Below are positions 1 through 8,272 of a stretch of 9,755 nucleotides of DNA, piece by piece. The first letter of the stretch is position 1. Every line of letters begins with the position of its first letter. The notes under the pieces are model-generated. The model made no database searches and was not told where the DNA came from. It worked only from the letters and a program-made list of their open reading frames with translations. This stretch comes from Paracoccaceae bacterium (GTDB taxonomy: Bacteria > Pseudomonadota > Alphaproteobacteria > Rhodobacterales > Rhodobacteraceae). The position numbers and the translations under genes are program-made. The DNA lies in the NCBI GenBank assembly GCA_021767525.1, contig JAASTF010000103.1, forward strand, positions 1 through 9,755. The letters run 5' to 3'.

Positions 1-156
1 CTTCTCCTCGGGCGCGCCGTCGATCTGGTCATACGCACGGAAATCGCCGAAATACTTCGTGATCGCCGCCGTCAGCGTCGTCTTGCCGTGGTCAACGTGA
101 CCAACGGTCCCGATGTTCACATGCGGTTTGCTGCGTTCAAACTTTTCCTTTGCCAT
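1..156 (-). CDS. tuf: Elongation factor Tu, N-terminal part (runs off left edge)
   Basis: EF-Tu is the GTPase that delivers aminoacyl-tRNA to the ribosome. The 52 codons in view begin MAKEKFERSKPHVNIG and contain the P-loop (G1) motif GHVDHGKT at residues 19-26, followed by LTAAITKYFGDF and the YDQIDGAPEE stretch that leads towards switch I. These match bacterial EF-Tu with no break. The rest of the roughly 390-residue protein lies outside the window. A GAGG ribosome-binding site (complement of 167-170) sits 10 bases before the ATG. The upstream neighbour is a lipoprotein gene and not fusA. This is therefore probably not the str-operon copy but a second copy of the kind that precedes secE/nusG in many proteobacteria; that part is inference. 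The 98-bp gap upstream suggests its own promoter. Confidence 0.97.
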   Translation of the reverse strand, partial: MAKEKFERSKPHVNIGTVGHVDHGKTTLTAAITKYFGDFRAYDQIDGAPEEK

Positions 157-214
157 CCTTCGGACGCCTCGTGGTTTGGGGGGCACGCCTTGGCCCGGTT
201 CATACTCCGCGCGG

Positions 215-243
215 CATTTATTTGCTTGCGCAGGGAAAATCAA
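215..243 (-). promoter_or_regulatory. Candidate promoter of tuf
   Basis: On the minus strand a TTGATT box (complement of 238-243) is followed after 17 bases by TAAATG (complement of 215-220). The -35 box matches the sigma-70 consensus at 4 of 6 positions and the -10 box at only 3 of 6. It lies in an AT-richer patch between the lipoprotein stop and the tuf start. This was found by eye and is weak. Confidence 0.3.
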
Positions 244-254
244 GCGCCGATGGC

Positions 255-872
255 TTATCCGTCCTGATCGGGGCTGTCTTGCGTGGCCTCTTGGACAACC
301 TCGGCGGCGTCATCGGCCCGGGCGGTGCGGCCTGTGCCGCCGAACCACCCCTTTTCGCGTTTCATCCGCAGCAGGTAGTTCTGGATCTGCTTGGCGGCGC
401 TGCGGCTGAGATTCTGCAGCTGCTGCTCTTTCGACTGTGTCAGCCCCGACCCCAGAAGGGTTTCGCCCGACAGGCTTTCGAAGACGGTGAATTGCTCGAC
501 CTCTTCGTTCAGCTTCTTGCCGGCGGCGTCGTCCCAGACGGTCAGGTTGAAGATCAGGATCGACTTGGGGTTGGCGACGATCGGGATGCCGGGCTGGGCC
601 AGCACGTAGCCTTCGACCGAGATGCCGAAATGATAAAGCTTGTCGCCCTCGTAGCGGCCGAACCGTTCGTCCAGCGCATCCAGCATCGCCTGTTCCCATT
701 CGTCCTTGCCGGCCTCGCGCGACATCGGGCCCTTGGTCAGGTTGGGGGCGACGACGACACGGTGGCTGAGCTGGAAATCGCCCAGGTCGACGGCGGGCCC
801 GCCCAGGTCGTTCACATTGGTGCACGCGGTCAGCGCGACCAGACCCGCGATCAGTGCGACAGCTCTCAGCAT
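255..872 (-). CDS. Predicted lipoprotein of unknown function
   Basis: A 205-residue protein. Residues 1-16 form a lipoprotein signal peptide with a short basic start, a hydrophobic core and the lipobox LTAC, which makes Cys17 the predicted lipidated residue. The mature part is a soluble alpha/beta-looking domain with the stretch SILIFNLTVWDD and an amphipathic helix near residues 150-175 (QQLQNLSRSAAKQIQNYLL). The tail is charged and probably disordered. I do not recognise a named family. The shape suggests a periplasm-facing envelope lipoprotein. The reading frame stays open upstream, but the ATG at 872 is preferred because it alone gives a proper signal peptide. A GGGGG run (complement of 880-884) lies 7 bases before it. 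The gene is divergent from the P450 and sits 98 bp ahead of tuf on the same strand. Confidence 0.85.
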   Translation of the reverse strand: MLRAVALIAGLVALTACTNVNDLGGPAVDLGDFQLSHRVVVAPNLTKGPMSREAGKDEWEQAMLDALDERFGRYEGDKLYHFGISVEGYVLAQPGIPIVANPKSILIFNLTVWDDAAGKKLNEEVEQFTVFESLSGETLLGSGLTQSKEQQLQNLSRSAAKQIQNYLLRMKREKGWFGGTGRTARADDAAEVVQEATQDSPDQDG

Positions 873-879
873 CTTGAAA

Positions 880-884
880 CCCCC
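880..884 (-). promoter_or_regulatory. G-run ribosome-binding site of the lipoprotein gene
   Basis: GGGGG on the minus strand stands 7 bases before the ATG at 872. It can pair with the CCUCC anti-Shine-Dalgarno core through one G-U wobble. It supports this start over upstream in-frame starts. Confidence 0.45.
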
Positions 885-905
885 AAAGATAGACGCAGCG
901 CCCTT

Positions 906-934
906 GGCATAGCCCAGCCGCCCCCTGGGTGCAA
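906..934 (-). promoter_or_regulatory. Weak candidate promoter of the lipoprotein gene
   Basis: On the minus strand TTGCAC (complement of 929-934) and TATGCC (complement of 906-911) are separated by 17 bases. Each box matches the sigma-70 consensus at only 3 of 6 positions. The spacing and the position, about 34 bases before the ATG, are reasonable. The gap of 873-1002 must hold divergent promoters for both flanking genes, and this is the best minus-strand candidate I see. Confidence 0.22.
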
Positions 935-950
935 TCTGGCGCCGGGGCAT

Positions 951-979
951 TTGTCGGGCGCGGGCCCGTGACCTACATT
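951..979 (+). promoter_or_regulatory. Candidate promoter of the P450 gene
   Basis: TTGTCG (951-956) and TACATT (974-979) are 17 bases apart, each matching the sigma-70 consensus at 4 of 6 positions. The predicted transcript start would fall near 986, at the ribosome-binding site. That gives a leader of only about 17 bases and would clip the left arm of the 983-1002 hairpin. If this promoter is real the hairpin may not form in full; if the hairpin matters, transcription starts further upstream. Confidence 0.3.
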
Positions 980-982
980 GCC

Positions 983-1002
983 GGGCAGGAGGGTCACTGC
1001 CC
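983..1002 (+). promoter_or_regulatory. P450 ribosome-binding site inside a small hairpin
   Basis: A strong Shine-Dalgarno AGGAGGG (987-993) lies 9 bases before the ATG at 1003 and fixes that start. It straddles a perfect 6-bp inverted repeat, GGGCAG (983-988) and CTGCCC (997-1002), with an 8-base loop. Most of the Shine-Dalgarno is in the loop, and the right arm ends directly at the start codon. Confidence 0.55.
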
Positions 1003-2358
1003 ATGCAAGCCGAACGCCTGCCCGTCCACGTGCCGCTTGTCCGCGAGCCGTGGGGCATTCTGAAAAGCCTGAACGCCGCACGGCAAAACGTGCTGTCGAT
1101 CATCCCCGAGATCGCCACGCGCCAGCCGATGGTGTCGGGCAAGACCGGCAAGCGCTGGCACATGGTGATGGACCCGGACGCGATCCGGCACATCCTGCTG
1201 GAATCGCTGGATGATTACCCCAAATCCGATGTCACGAAGAACCTGCTGCGCCCGGCCATCGGTGACTCGCTGTTCATCGCGGAAGGCGCGCATTGGCGCT
1301 GGCAGCGGCGCACGGCGGCGCCGGTGTTTTCGCATCGCAACGTGATGAACCTGGCGCCGATCATGACCCGCGCGGCGCAAGCCGCCAGCGACCGGGTGAC
1401 AGGCGCGGGCAACCGGGCCGTCAACATGTTCGACGAGATGGTGCGCGCCACCTTCGACGTGATTTCCGACGTGACGTTTTCGGGCGACGAGGGGTTCGAC
1501 CGCGCGGCGGTGCATGGCGCCATCGACGCCTATATCGCCGAGGCCGGCAAGATCAGCCTGTTCGACGTTCTGGGCTTTCCCGAATGGGTGCCGCGCCCCG
1601 GGCGGATCGTGTCGGGCGCGGCGCTGCGCGACATGAAGAAGGTGGCCGACCAGGCCATCGACGCGCGGCGCGAGGCCTCGAGCGACGATGTGCCCGACCT
1701 GCTGGACCTGCTGCTTGCGGGCGAAGACCCGAAAACCAAGCGCCAGATGGACACCGGCGAGCTGCGCGACAACCTGCTGACCTTTATCGTGGCGGGGCAC
1801 GAAACAACGGCGCTGACGCTGTCATGGTCGCTGTATCTATGCGCCTTCGACCAAGAGGTGCAGGACCGCGCCCGGGCCGAGGCGCGCGGCCTGCTGGGCG
1901 ATCGCGCGGCCACCGGCGACGACGTCGAGAACCTGCCCTATATCCGGCAGATCGTGGACGAGGCGCTGCGCCTTTACCCGCCCGCCGGCATCATCAGCCG
2001 CACCGCGCAAAAGACCGACGTTCTGTGCAGGCGCGAGATACGTCCCGGCGACACGGTGATGATCCCGATCTATGCGCTGCACCGCAATCACCTGCTGTGG
2101 GACGCGCCCGACGCCTTCCGCCCCGAGCGGTTCGCCGATCGCAAGGCGATCGACCGCTATGCCTATCTGCCCTTCGGTGACGGGCCGCGCATCTGCATCG
2201 GCGCCAGTTTCGCGCTGCAAGAGGCGGTTATCATCCTGGCCACGCTGCTGGCGCGCCACCGCTTTACCCCGGTGCCGGGCAAGGAGCCCAACCCGGTGAT
2301 GATCCTGACCCTGCGCCCCGAGGGTGGCGTTTGGCTGGAGGCCGAGCCGGTCGCGTGA
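1003..2358 (+). CDS. Cytochrome P450 monooxygenase
   Basis: A 451-residue haem-thiolate monooxygenase of the soluble bacterial type. It has no N-terminal membrane anchor. All core P450 signatures are intact: the helix-C WxxxR haem-propionate motif (W98-R102), the I-helix oxygen-activation motif AGHETT (264-269), the K-helix ExxR (E320-R323), the PERF motif (374-377), and the haem loop FGDGPRICIG (391-400) with Cys398 as the axial thiolate. The length is usual for the family. The substrate cannot be read from sequence; the family oxidises fatty acids, terpenoids, steroids or xenobiotics. No ferredoxin, ferredoxin reductase or fused reductase is in the window, so electrons must come from partners encoded elsewhere. 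The start is fixed by AGGAGGG 9 bases upstream. It is convergent with the thiamine-binding-like gene, with only 15 bp between stop codons. Confidence 0.96.
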   Translation: MQAERLPVHVPLVREPWGILKSLNAARQNVLSIIPEIATRQPMVSGKTGKRWHMVMDPDAIRHILLESLDDYPKSDVTKNLLRPAIGDSLFIAEGAHWRWQRRTAAPVFSHRNVMNLAPIMTRAAQAASDRVTGAGNRAVNMFDEMVRATFDVISDVTFSGDEGFDRAAVHGAIDAYIAEAGKISLFDVLGFPEWVPRPGRIVSGAALRDMKKVADQAIDARREASSDDVPDLLDLLLAGEDPKTKRQMDTGELRDNLLTFIVAGHETTALTLSWSLYLCAFDQEVQDRARAEARGLLGDRAATGDDVENLPYIRQIVDEALRLYPPAGIISRTAQKTDVLCRREIRPGDTVMIPIYALHRNHLLWDAPDAFRPERFADRKAIDRYAYLPFGDGPRICIGASFALQEAVIILATLLARHRFTPVPGKEPNPVMILTLRPEGGVWLEAEPVA

Positions 2359-2373
2359 GCGGCCGCGGCCCGA

Positions 2374-2724
2374 TCAGTCGGGCTTTGTCTCATCCTCGAT
2401 GAAGACCCGGTTCGCGGGCGTCACACCGCGATGGTAGGTGCAAAAGGTATCATGCGCGTCGGGTGTGGTGGTGTGGATCTTGATATTGGTGATGACCTCG
2501 ACCGCGCCGGCATCAAGGCAGGCTTGCTGTGCCTGTTTGACGATGGCGAGCAGGTGATCCAGGTCGCCCTTCATCGTGGTTTCCATCGCGCCCACCTGGA
2601 AGGGCACGCCCGATGCCTTGACCACGTCGATGGCCTTGTCCACCACCTCGAAATTGTTGCCTTCGCGCAGGCGGGGAATGACTTGGAAGGCCAGCATGGT
2701 GGGGGTGTCGGTCCGGTCGGTCAT
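2374..2724 (-). CDS. Thiamine-binding-like protein (former DUF77, MTH1187/YkoF-like fold)
   Basis: A 116-residue cytosolic protein that resembles the thiamine-binding family (Pfam PF01910). Members are small ferredoxin-like proteins, some shown or proposed to bind thiamine or its hydroxymethylpyrimidine moiety. Supporting stretches are LAFQVIPRL at residues 11-19 (first strand), SGVPFQVGAMETTMKGD at 38-54 (the family's G-x-M-x-T...G-D region), the helix HLLAIVKQAQQACLDAG, and the last strand VITNIKIHT at 77-85. There is no signal peptide or membrane segment. I start at 2724 (MTDRTD) because the upstream extension runs back into the M48 gene and a weak AAGAGA purine patch lies just ahead of this ATG. 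It follows the M48 gene by 20 bp on the same strand and is probably its operon partner. No thiamine biosynthesis or transport gene is nearby, so ligand and role are open. Confidence 0.8.
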   Translation of the reverse strand: MTDRTDTPTMLAFQVIPRLREGNNFEVVDKAIDVVKASGVPFQVGAMETTMKGDLDHLLAIVKQAQQACLDAGAVEVITNIKIHTTTPDAHDTFCTYHRGVTPANRVFIEDETKPD

Positions 2725-2744
2725 CGGGTTTCTCTTTTGACGGA

Positions 2745-3863
2745 TCAGCCGCAGATGCGGCGCAGGGCCTGCCATTCGGCGTCGGTCAGGACGGGGGTGG
2801 TGGCGCCTTGGGCGGCGGCGTTGTCGCGCGCGGCCTGGGCGCGTTCAGCGGTGATCGGGTGGGTCGACAGGTATTCGGGCAGGGACAGCCCGGCCTCTTG
2901 CTCGGCCAGGGTGTCGAAGAAAGCGCCAAAGCCCGCGCTGCTGATGCCGGCGTCGTTCAGCATGGTCAGCGCGTAGGCATCCGCCGTGCGCTCGGCCTTG
3001 CGGCTATAGGCCGAGTTCAGCACCTGGTCGGCCACGGCGACCAGCACCGCGCCGCCCGCAACGTCGCCCAGGATCAGCGACAGGATACCGGCCGAGCCGG
3101 CCGCGCGCAGGGCGTTGCGGGTGGCATCACGGTTGACGACATGGGCGATTTCATGGGCCAGCACGGCGGCCACGGCATCGGGGCCCTGCGCCTTGTCGAT
3201 CAGGCCGCGCACCAGCACGACATAGCCACCCGGCGCGGCAAAGGCGTTGAGCATCGGGTGGTCGAAAACCTGCACCCGCAGGTCATAGCCCAGGTCGCGC
3301 CCGTCGGTCAGGCGAGCCACCATCTTGTCGAGAGCGGCACGGCCCTGCGCGTGGTCGCAGACCAGCGCGCCACGCTCGTCGGCGCCCAGGAACCGCTCCA
3401 TCTGGGCGGTGACGGCGCGGCCGAACCGTTCCTCGGTGTCGCGGGGAATGACGCGGGCCATGATGTCGGCCAGGCCCGGCAGGATCACCAGCAACATCAG
3501 CGCCAGCGCGCCCAAGGCCAGCGCGGCATTGCGCAGGATGCGCCGTTTGGCCCCGGCGCGCAGGTCGGATTTGTGCAGCGAGGGCCGGGTGCGCAGGATC
3601 CAGTCGATCAGCGCCGGGTCGCGCAGCACCAGCCGGGCGGGATCGCGCGGGGATTCGTCATCGGTGTCCATGTGCCGGGTCAGCACCAGGTCTTTTTCGC
3701 CCCCGTGATCGGACAGCGCGCGCAGGTCGGCCAGTGGCCAGCGCAGCGGGGCGTCCAGGCTGTCGCCCGCGATCACAAGCGCCTGGCGGTCGGGCGACAG
3801 GCCCACCTGCACCTGGTGGCGCCCCGCCGTCCGGCCATCGAAAAAGGTGCCCTGCCCCTGCAT
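2745..3863 (-). CDS. Membrane-anchored M48 family zinc metalloprotease
   Basis: A 372-residue M48 (HtpX/Ste24-type gluzincin) peptidase. Residues 1-105 form a mostly polar N-terminal domain of the kind found ahead of some bacterial M48 domains. One hydrophobic segment follows (about 112-132), then the protease domain. Zinc ligands are visible: HEIAH (H237, E238 catalytic, H241) and the third ligand E291 in KAERTADAYAL, with the usual Asp at 295. The STHPIT motif followed by ER lies near the C-terminus and is typical of the family. Such enzymes degrade misfolded envelope proteins. The catalytic domain would be periplasmic if the N-terminus is cytosolic; that is inference. The start at 3863 lies 4 bases after the stop of the DUF898 gene and has little Shine-Dalgarno of its own, so translational coupling is likely. 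The frame is open further upstream, but that would overlap the DUF898 gene. Confidence 0.92.
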   Translation of the reverse strand: MQGQGTFFDGRTAGRHQVQVGLSPDRQALVIAGDSLDAPLRWPLADLRALSDHGGEKDLVLTRHMDTDDESPRDPARLVLRDPALIDWILRTRPSLHKSDLRAGAKRRILRNAALALGALALMLLVILPGLADIMARVIPRDTEERFGRAVTAQMERFLGADERGALVCDHAQGRAALDKMVARLTDGRDLGYDLRVQVFDHPMLNAFAAPGGYVVLVRGLIDKAQGPDAVAAVLAHEIAHVVNRDATRNALRAAGSAGILSLILGDVAGGAVLVAVADQVLNSAYSRKAERTADAYALTMLNDAGISSAGFGAFFDTLAEQEAGLSLPEYLSTHPITAERAQAARDNAAAQGATTPVLTDAEWQALRRICG

Positions 3864-3867
3864 CGCG

Positions 3868-5064
3868 TCAGATGGCGCCGCCGATATCCAGCGCGTCGGC
3901 AAAGCCTTCGGCATCGGCGCCGCTGTCGGCGGCGCGCTGGTGGATGGCCTGGACCGCGTCGACATTCAACACGCTGAAGGTGTTGACGTAATGGGCGATA
4001 ACCGGCTGCGTGATCAGCGCCGTCGCCGCGGCGCCCACACCCAGGATCAGCGCGACATAGCCAATCGCGACCAGGGCAATCGCCGCATAGGTCGAGGCGT
4101 CTGGCGCACCGTTCATCGCGCCGCCCATGCCCATCGCCCCCACGCGCACCAGAAGCCCGGCAAAGATCGCCCCGGCTACGCCGATGACGATGCCGCCGAC
4201 GATATAGGTCAGAAGGATCGTGCCGGTCTGGGGGCGTGCGTCCATCGCGATCTCGTCGCCAAGCCGTTTGTGGCTGGTCAGGTAGGCAAAGCTTTGCACC
4301 CGGTAATGCAGAAACCCGTAGAGAAACCAGATATACCCGAGCCCACCCAACGCGGCGCCCAGAACCTCGCTTTGCAGGGCGACGCCGGCGGCGCCGGCAA
4401 GGATCATCAGGCCAAGCCCCACGAACAGATGGGTCATCGCGCCGTAAAGCGCCGTCCACTTGCCGCCCTGGACAAAGCGGGTGTCGCCGAACCACATGCG
4501 GTTGGTCATGTATTCTTCGAGTTTGAAGCTCTGGCGCGGCAGCAGCACGCCCAGCGTCAGGATCGTCAGGGCATAATGGCCGATCGCCCGCCAGACATAG
4601 CCCCAGGCGCCTTTTTCCATGCCGAAGCGAATGCCGCGCCAGCGCGTGCGCGCCAGCTTGTAACGCCGCGCGCGGTAGATGGCGAACAGGATGAAGGGCA
4701 CGACCGAAAGAAAGGTCAGGTTGAACGCCAGCGCCTGCGCGACCATCTGGGCCTCGGTCTCGGGCTCGGTCAGCAGGCCAAGCCCCAGGAAGGTCAGCAC
4801 GATCTGCACCAGCCCCAGGTAGATGGCCAGGAACACCACCGCCAGCAGGAAGCCCAGGAATTTCTCCAGCCCCGTGCCGGTATATTCGAACCGGTCGCCA
4901 TCCAGTTCCGCCGAGGACCAGACATAGCGGCGGATGCGCGTCTTGCCCCAAAAGCGATAGATGCCCAGCGTGATGAGTGTCAGGAACGCAACCCTGAGCG
5001 CCAGGCCAAAAATCGGACCCGATTGTCCATCGTATCGCGCATCGGCGCGGCGCAGATCACTCAT
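3868..5064 (-). CDS. DUF898 (YjgN-like) polytopic inner-membrane protein
   Basis: A 398-residue membrane protein of the DUF898/YjgN type, whose function is unknown. Hydrophobic segments lie at about residues 20-37, 68-97, 112-130, 160-176, 209-230, 236-253, 282-306 and 325-351. The family hallmark LTLGIYRFWGKTRIRRY is at residues 32-47, followed by LDGDRFEYTGTG. The pattern of an aromatic Tyr, then G...RF 11 residues later, recurs three times (Tyr47, Tyr135, Tyr185). This indicates an internally repeated architecture. The C-terminal 45 residues are soluble and rich in Asp and Ala. A clear AGGAG (complement of 5071-5075) lies 6 bases before the ATG. The gene is 48 bp downstream of parC across a GC-rich hairpin and 4 bp upstream of the M48 gene, so it is probably the first gene of a three-gene unit. 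Confidence 0.88.
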   Translation of the reverse strand: MSDLRRADARYDGQSGPIFGLALRVAFLTLITLGIYRFWGKTRIRRYVWSSAELDGDRFEYTGTGLEKFLGFLLAVVFLAIYLGLVQIVLTFLGLGLLTEPETEAQMVAQALAFNLTFLSVVPFILFAIYRARRYKLARTRWRGIRFGMEKGAWGYVWRAIGHYALTILTLGVLLPRQSFKLEEYMTNRMWFGDTRFVQGGKWTALYGAMTHLFVGLGLMILAGAAGVALQSEVLGAALGGLGYIWFLYGFLHYRVQSFAYLTSHKRLGDEIAMDARPQTGTILLTYIVGGIVIGVAGAIFAGLLVRVGAMGMGGAMNGAPDASTYAAIALVAIGYVALILGVGAAATALITQPVIAHYVNTFSVLNVDAVQAIHQRAADSGADAEGFADALDIGGAI

Positions 5065-5086
5065 GCAAAACTCCTGCTCGAAACAG

Positions 5087-5110
5087 GGGCGCGCGGCCTG
5101 TTGCGCGCCC
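5087..5110 (-). terminator. Hairpin after parC, probable intrinsic terminator or attenuator
   Basis: A perfect 8-bp GC inverted repeat, GGGCGCGC and GCGCGCCC with an 8-base loop, begins 2 bases after the parC stop codon. On the minus strand it is followed by CTGTTTCG, so the U tract is short (three U). The stem is very stable but the tail is poor, so termination may be partial. It sits directly ahead of the ribosome-binding site of the DUF898 gene. Confidence 0.5.
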
Positions 5111-5112
5111 GG

Positions 5113-7539
<2,427 letters not shown>

Positions 7540-7579
7540 GCCTAAGCTGATAAACGGCGGCGGAATCTGCGTAAAGCGG

Positions 7580-7602
7580 TTTGCGGGGAAATTTGCGCGA
7601 AA
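7580..7602. repeat. Tandem near-repeat in the parC/SH3 divergent region
   Basis: Two adjacent copies of TTTGCG-GAAA type, at 7580-7591 (TTTGCGGGGAAA) and 7592-7602 (TTTGCGCGAAA), lie head to tail. They sit about 40-60 bases from the parC start and about 90-110 bases from the SH3 gene start. The position fits a regulator binding site, but I cannot name the regulator. The rest of 7540-7689 holds a small GCGGT/ACCGC stem (7644-7661) and no promoter I can defend. Confidence 0.4.
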
Positions 7603-7677
7603 TACTCCGGGGCAGCGGGCGCGAATCGTGTCATAAAGGATAGGCGGTTTTCTGCCACCGCGTGTGATGTGCCATCT

Positions 7678-7683
7678 GGGGGG
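7678..7683 (+). promoter_or_regulatory. G-run ribosome-binding site of the SH3 gene
   Basis: GGGGGG lies 6 bases before the ATG at 7690. This decides that start over the in-frame GTG at 7669, which would place the G-run inside the coding region and add residues before the hydrophobic segment. The lipoprotein gene at 872 uses a similar G-run. Confidence 0.5.
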
Positions 7684-7689
7684 TTCGGT

Positions 7690-8235
7690 ATGTGGCGTTT
7701 GATGTTGGTGACATTCGGCTTTTTGGGCTGGGGGTTTTATGAACTGAGCGGCGGTGCCGACTACGCACCCGGCGCCGGGTCACTGCAGGCCGAGGCGTTC
7801 ACCGTTTTCGCCACGCCCGCCCCGGTGACGGTGGTCGAGGCGCCGGACGATGCGCCCGAGGCGCAGGTGACGCGCGCCGCCTTCGATCCCGGTGCGCTGC
7901 CGCGCGTGAATGTCACCCTGCCCAGCATCGCCGCACCCGCGGGCCTTGAGCCCAATTTCGAAAAGGCGCGCGATCTGACACAGCCCGCGCAGCCGCAGCG
8001 CATCGCCGTGGCCCCGGCCCCTGCCCCGCAAAAAGACCTGCGCCAGATCACCGGCACGGTCGTGAACATGCGCATGGGCCCCGGCACGCGCTACGACGTG
8101 GTGACCAAGCTGCGCGCCGGCACGGATGTCGAGGTGCTGTCGGACAATGGCGAGGGTTGGCTGAAACTGCGGGTTGCGGATACCGGGCGCATCGGCTGGA
8201 TGGCCGATTTCCTGGTCACGGCCGCGGCCGACTGA
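7690..8235 (+). CDS. Exported or membrane-anchored protein with C-terminal bacterial SH3 domain
   Basis: A 181-residue protein. Residues 1-18 form a hydrophobic signal peptide or signal anchor (MWRLMLVTFGFLGWGFYEL). A long low-complexity linker rich in Ala, Pro, Val and Glu follows (about 30-115). The C-terminal bacterial SH3 (SH3_3-type) domain spans about 120-177 and shows the family marks VNMRMGPGTRYDVV, LRAGTDVEVL, GWLKLRV and RIGWMADFLV. Bacterial SH3 domains usually bind peptidoglycan or other envelope targets. The likely location is the periplasm, tethered to the inner membrane or secreted. No catalytic domain is present, so it may act as an adaptor. It is divergent from parC. The stop codon directly precedes the putative promoter of the dehydrogenase gene. 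Confidence 0.88.
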   Translation: MWRLMLVTFGFLGWGFYELSGGADYAPGAGSLQAEAFTVFATPAPVTVVEAPDDAPEAQVTRAAFDPGALPRVNVTLPSIAAPAGLEPNFEKARDLTQPAQPQRIAVAPAPAPQKDLRQITGTVVNMRMGPGTRYDVVTKLRAGTDVEVLSDNGEGWLKLRVADTGRIGWMADFLVTAAAD

Positions 8236-8265
8236 TTGCCAAAGCGCGCGGTTTTCATCACTAAT
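8236..8265 (+). promoter_or_regulatory. Candidate promoter for a leaderless dehydrogenase mRNA
   Basis: TTGCCA (8236-8241, 5 of 6 to the -35 consensus) begins right after the SH3 stop codon. ACTAAT (8260-8265, 4 of 6 to the -10 consensus) follows after 18 bases. The expected transcript start is at or within a base or two of the A of the ATG at 8273, and no Shine-Dalgarno is present. Confidence 0.45.
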
Positions 8266-8272
8266 CGCGCGC
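8244..8272. repeat. Perfect 7-bp inverted repeat abutting the dehydrogenase start codon
   Basis: GCGCGCG (8244-8250) and CGCGCGC (8266-8272) form a perfect inverted repeat with a 15-base spacer that holds the candidate -10 box. The right arm ends at the base before the ATG. It could be an operator, or a hairpin in read-through RNA from the SH3 gene. Confidence 0.6.

Noticed and set aside
994..1800. Minus-strand open frame antisense to the P450 gene
   Set aside because: Its Arg/His-rich translation has no recognisable motif, while the plus frame encodes all P450 signatures.
2359..2373. GC palindromes GCGGCCGC and GGCCGCGGCC between the convergent P450 and thiamine-binding-like genes
   Set aside because: They are short overlapping GC palindromes with no loop and no U tract, so they do not make a convincing bidirectional terminator.
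2808..3977. Plus-strand open frame antisense to the M48 gene
   Set aside because: It is a compositional shadow with Gln/Gly/His-rich translation; the M48 zinc motif is clear on the other strand.
7644..7661. GCGGT/ACCGC stem upstream of the SH3 gene
   Set aside because: A 5-bp stem with an 8-base loop is expected by chance in sequence of this composition, and it does not involve the ribosome-binding site.
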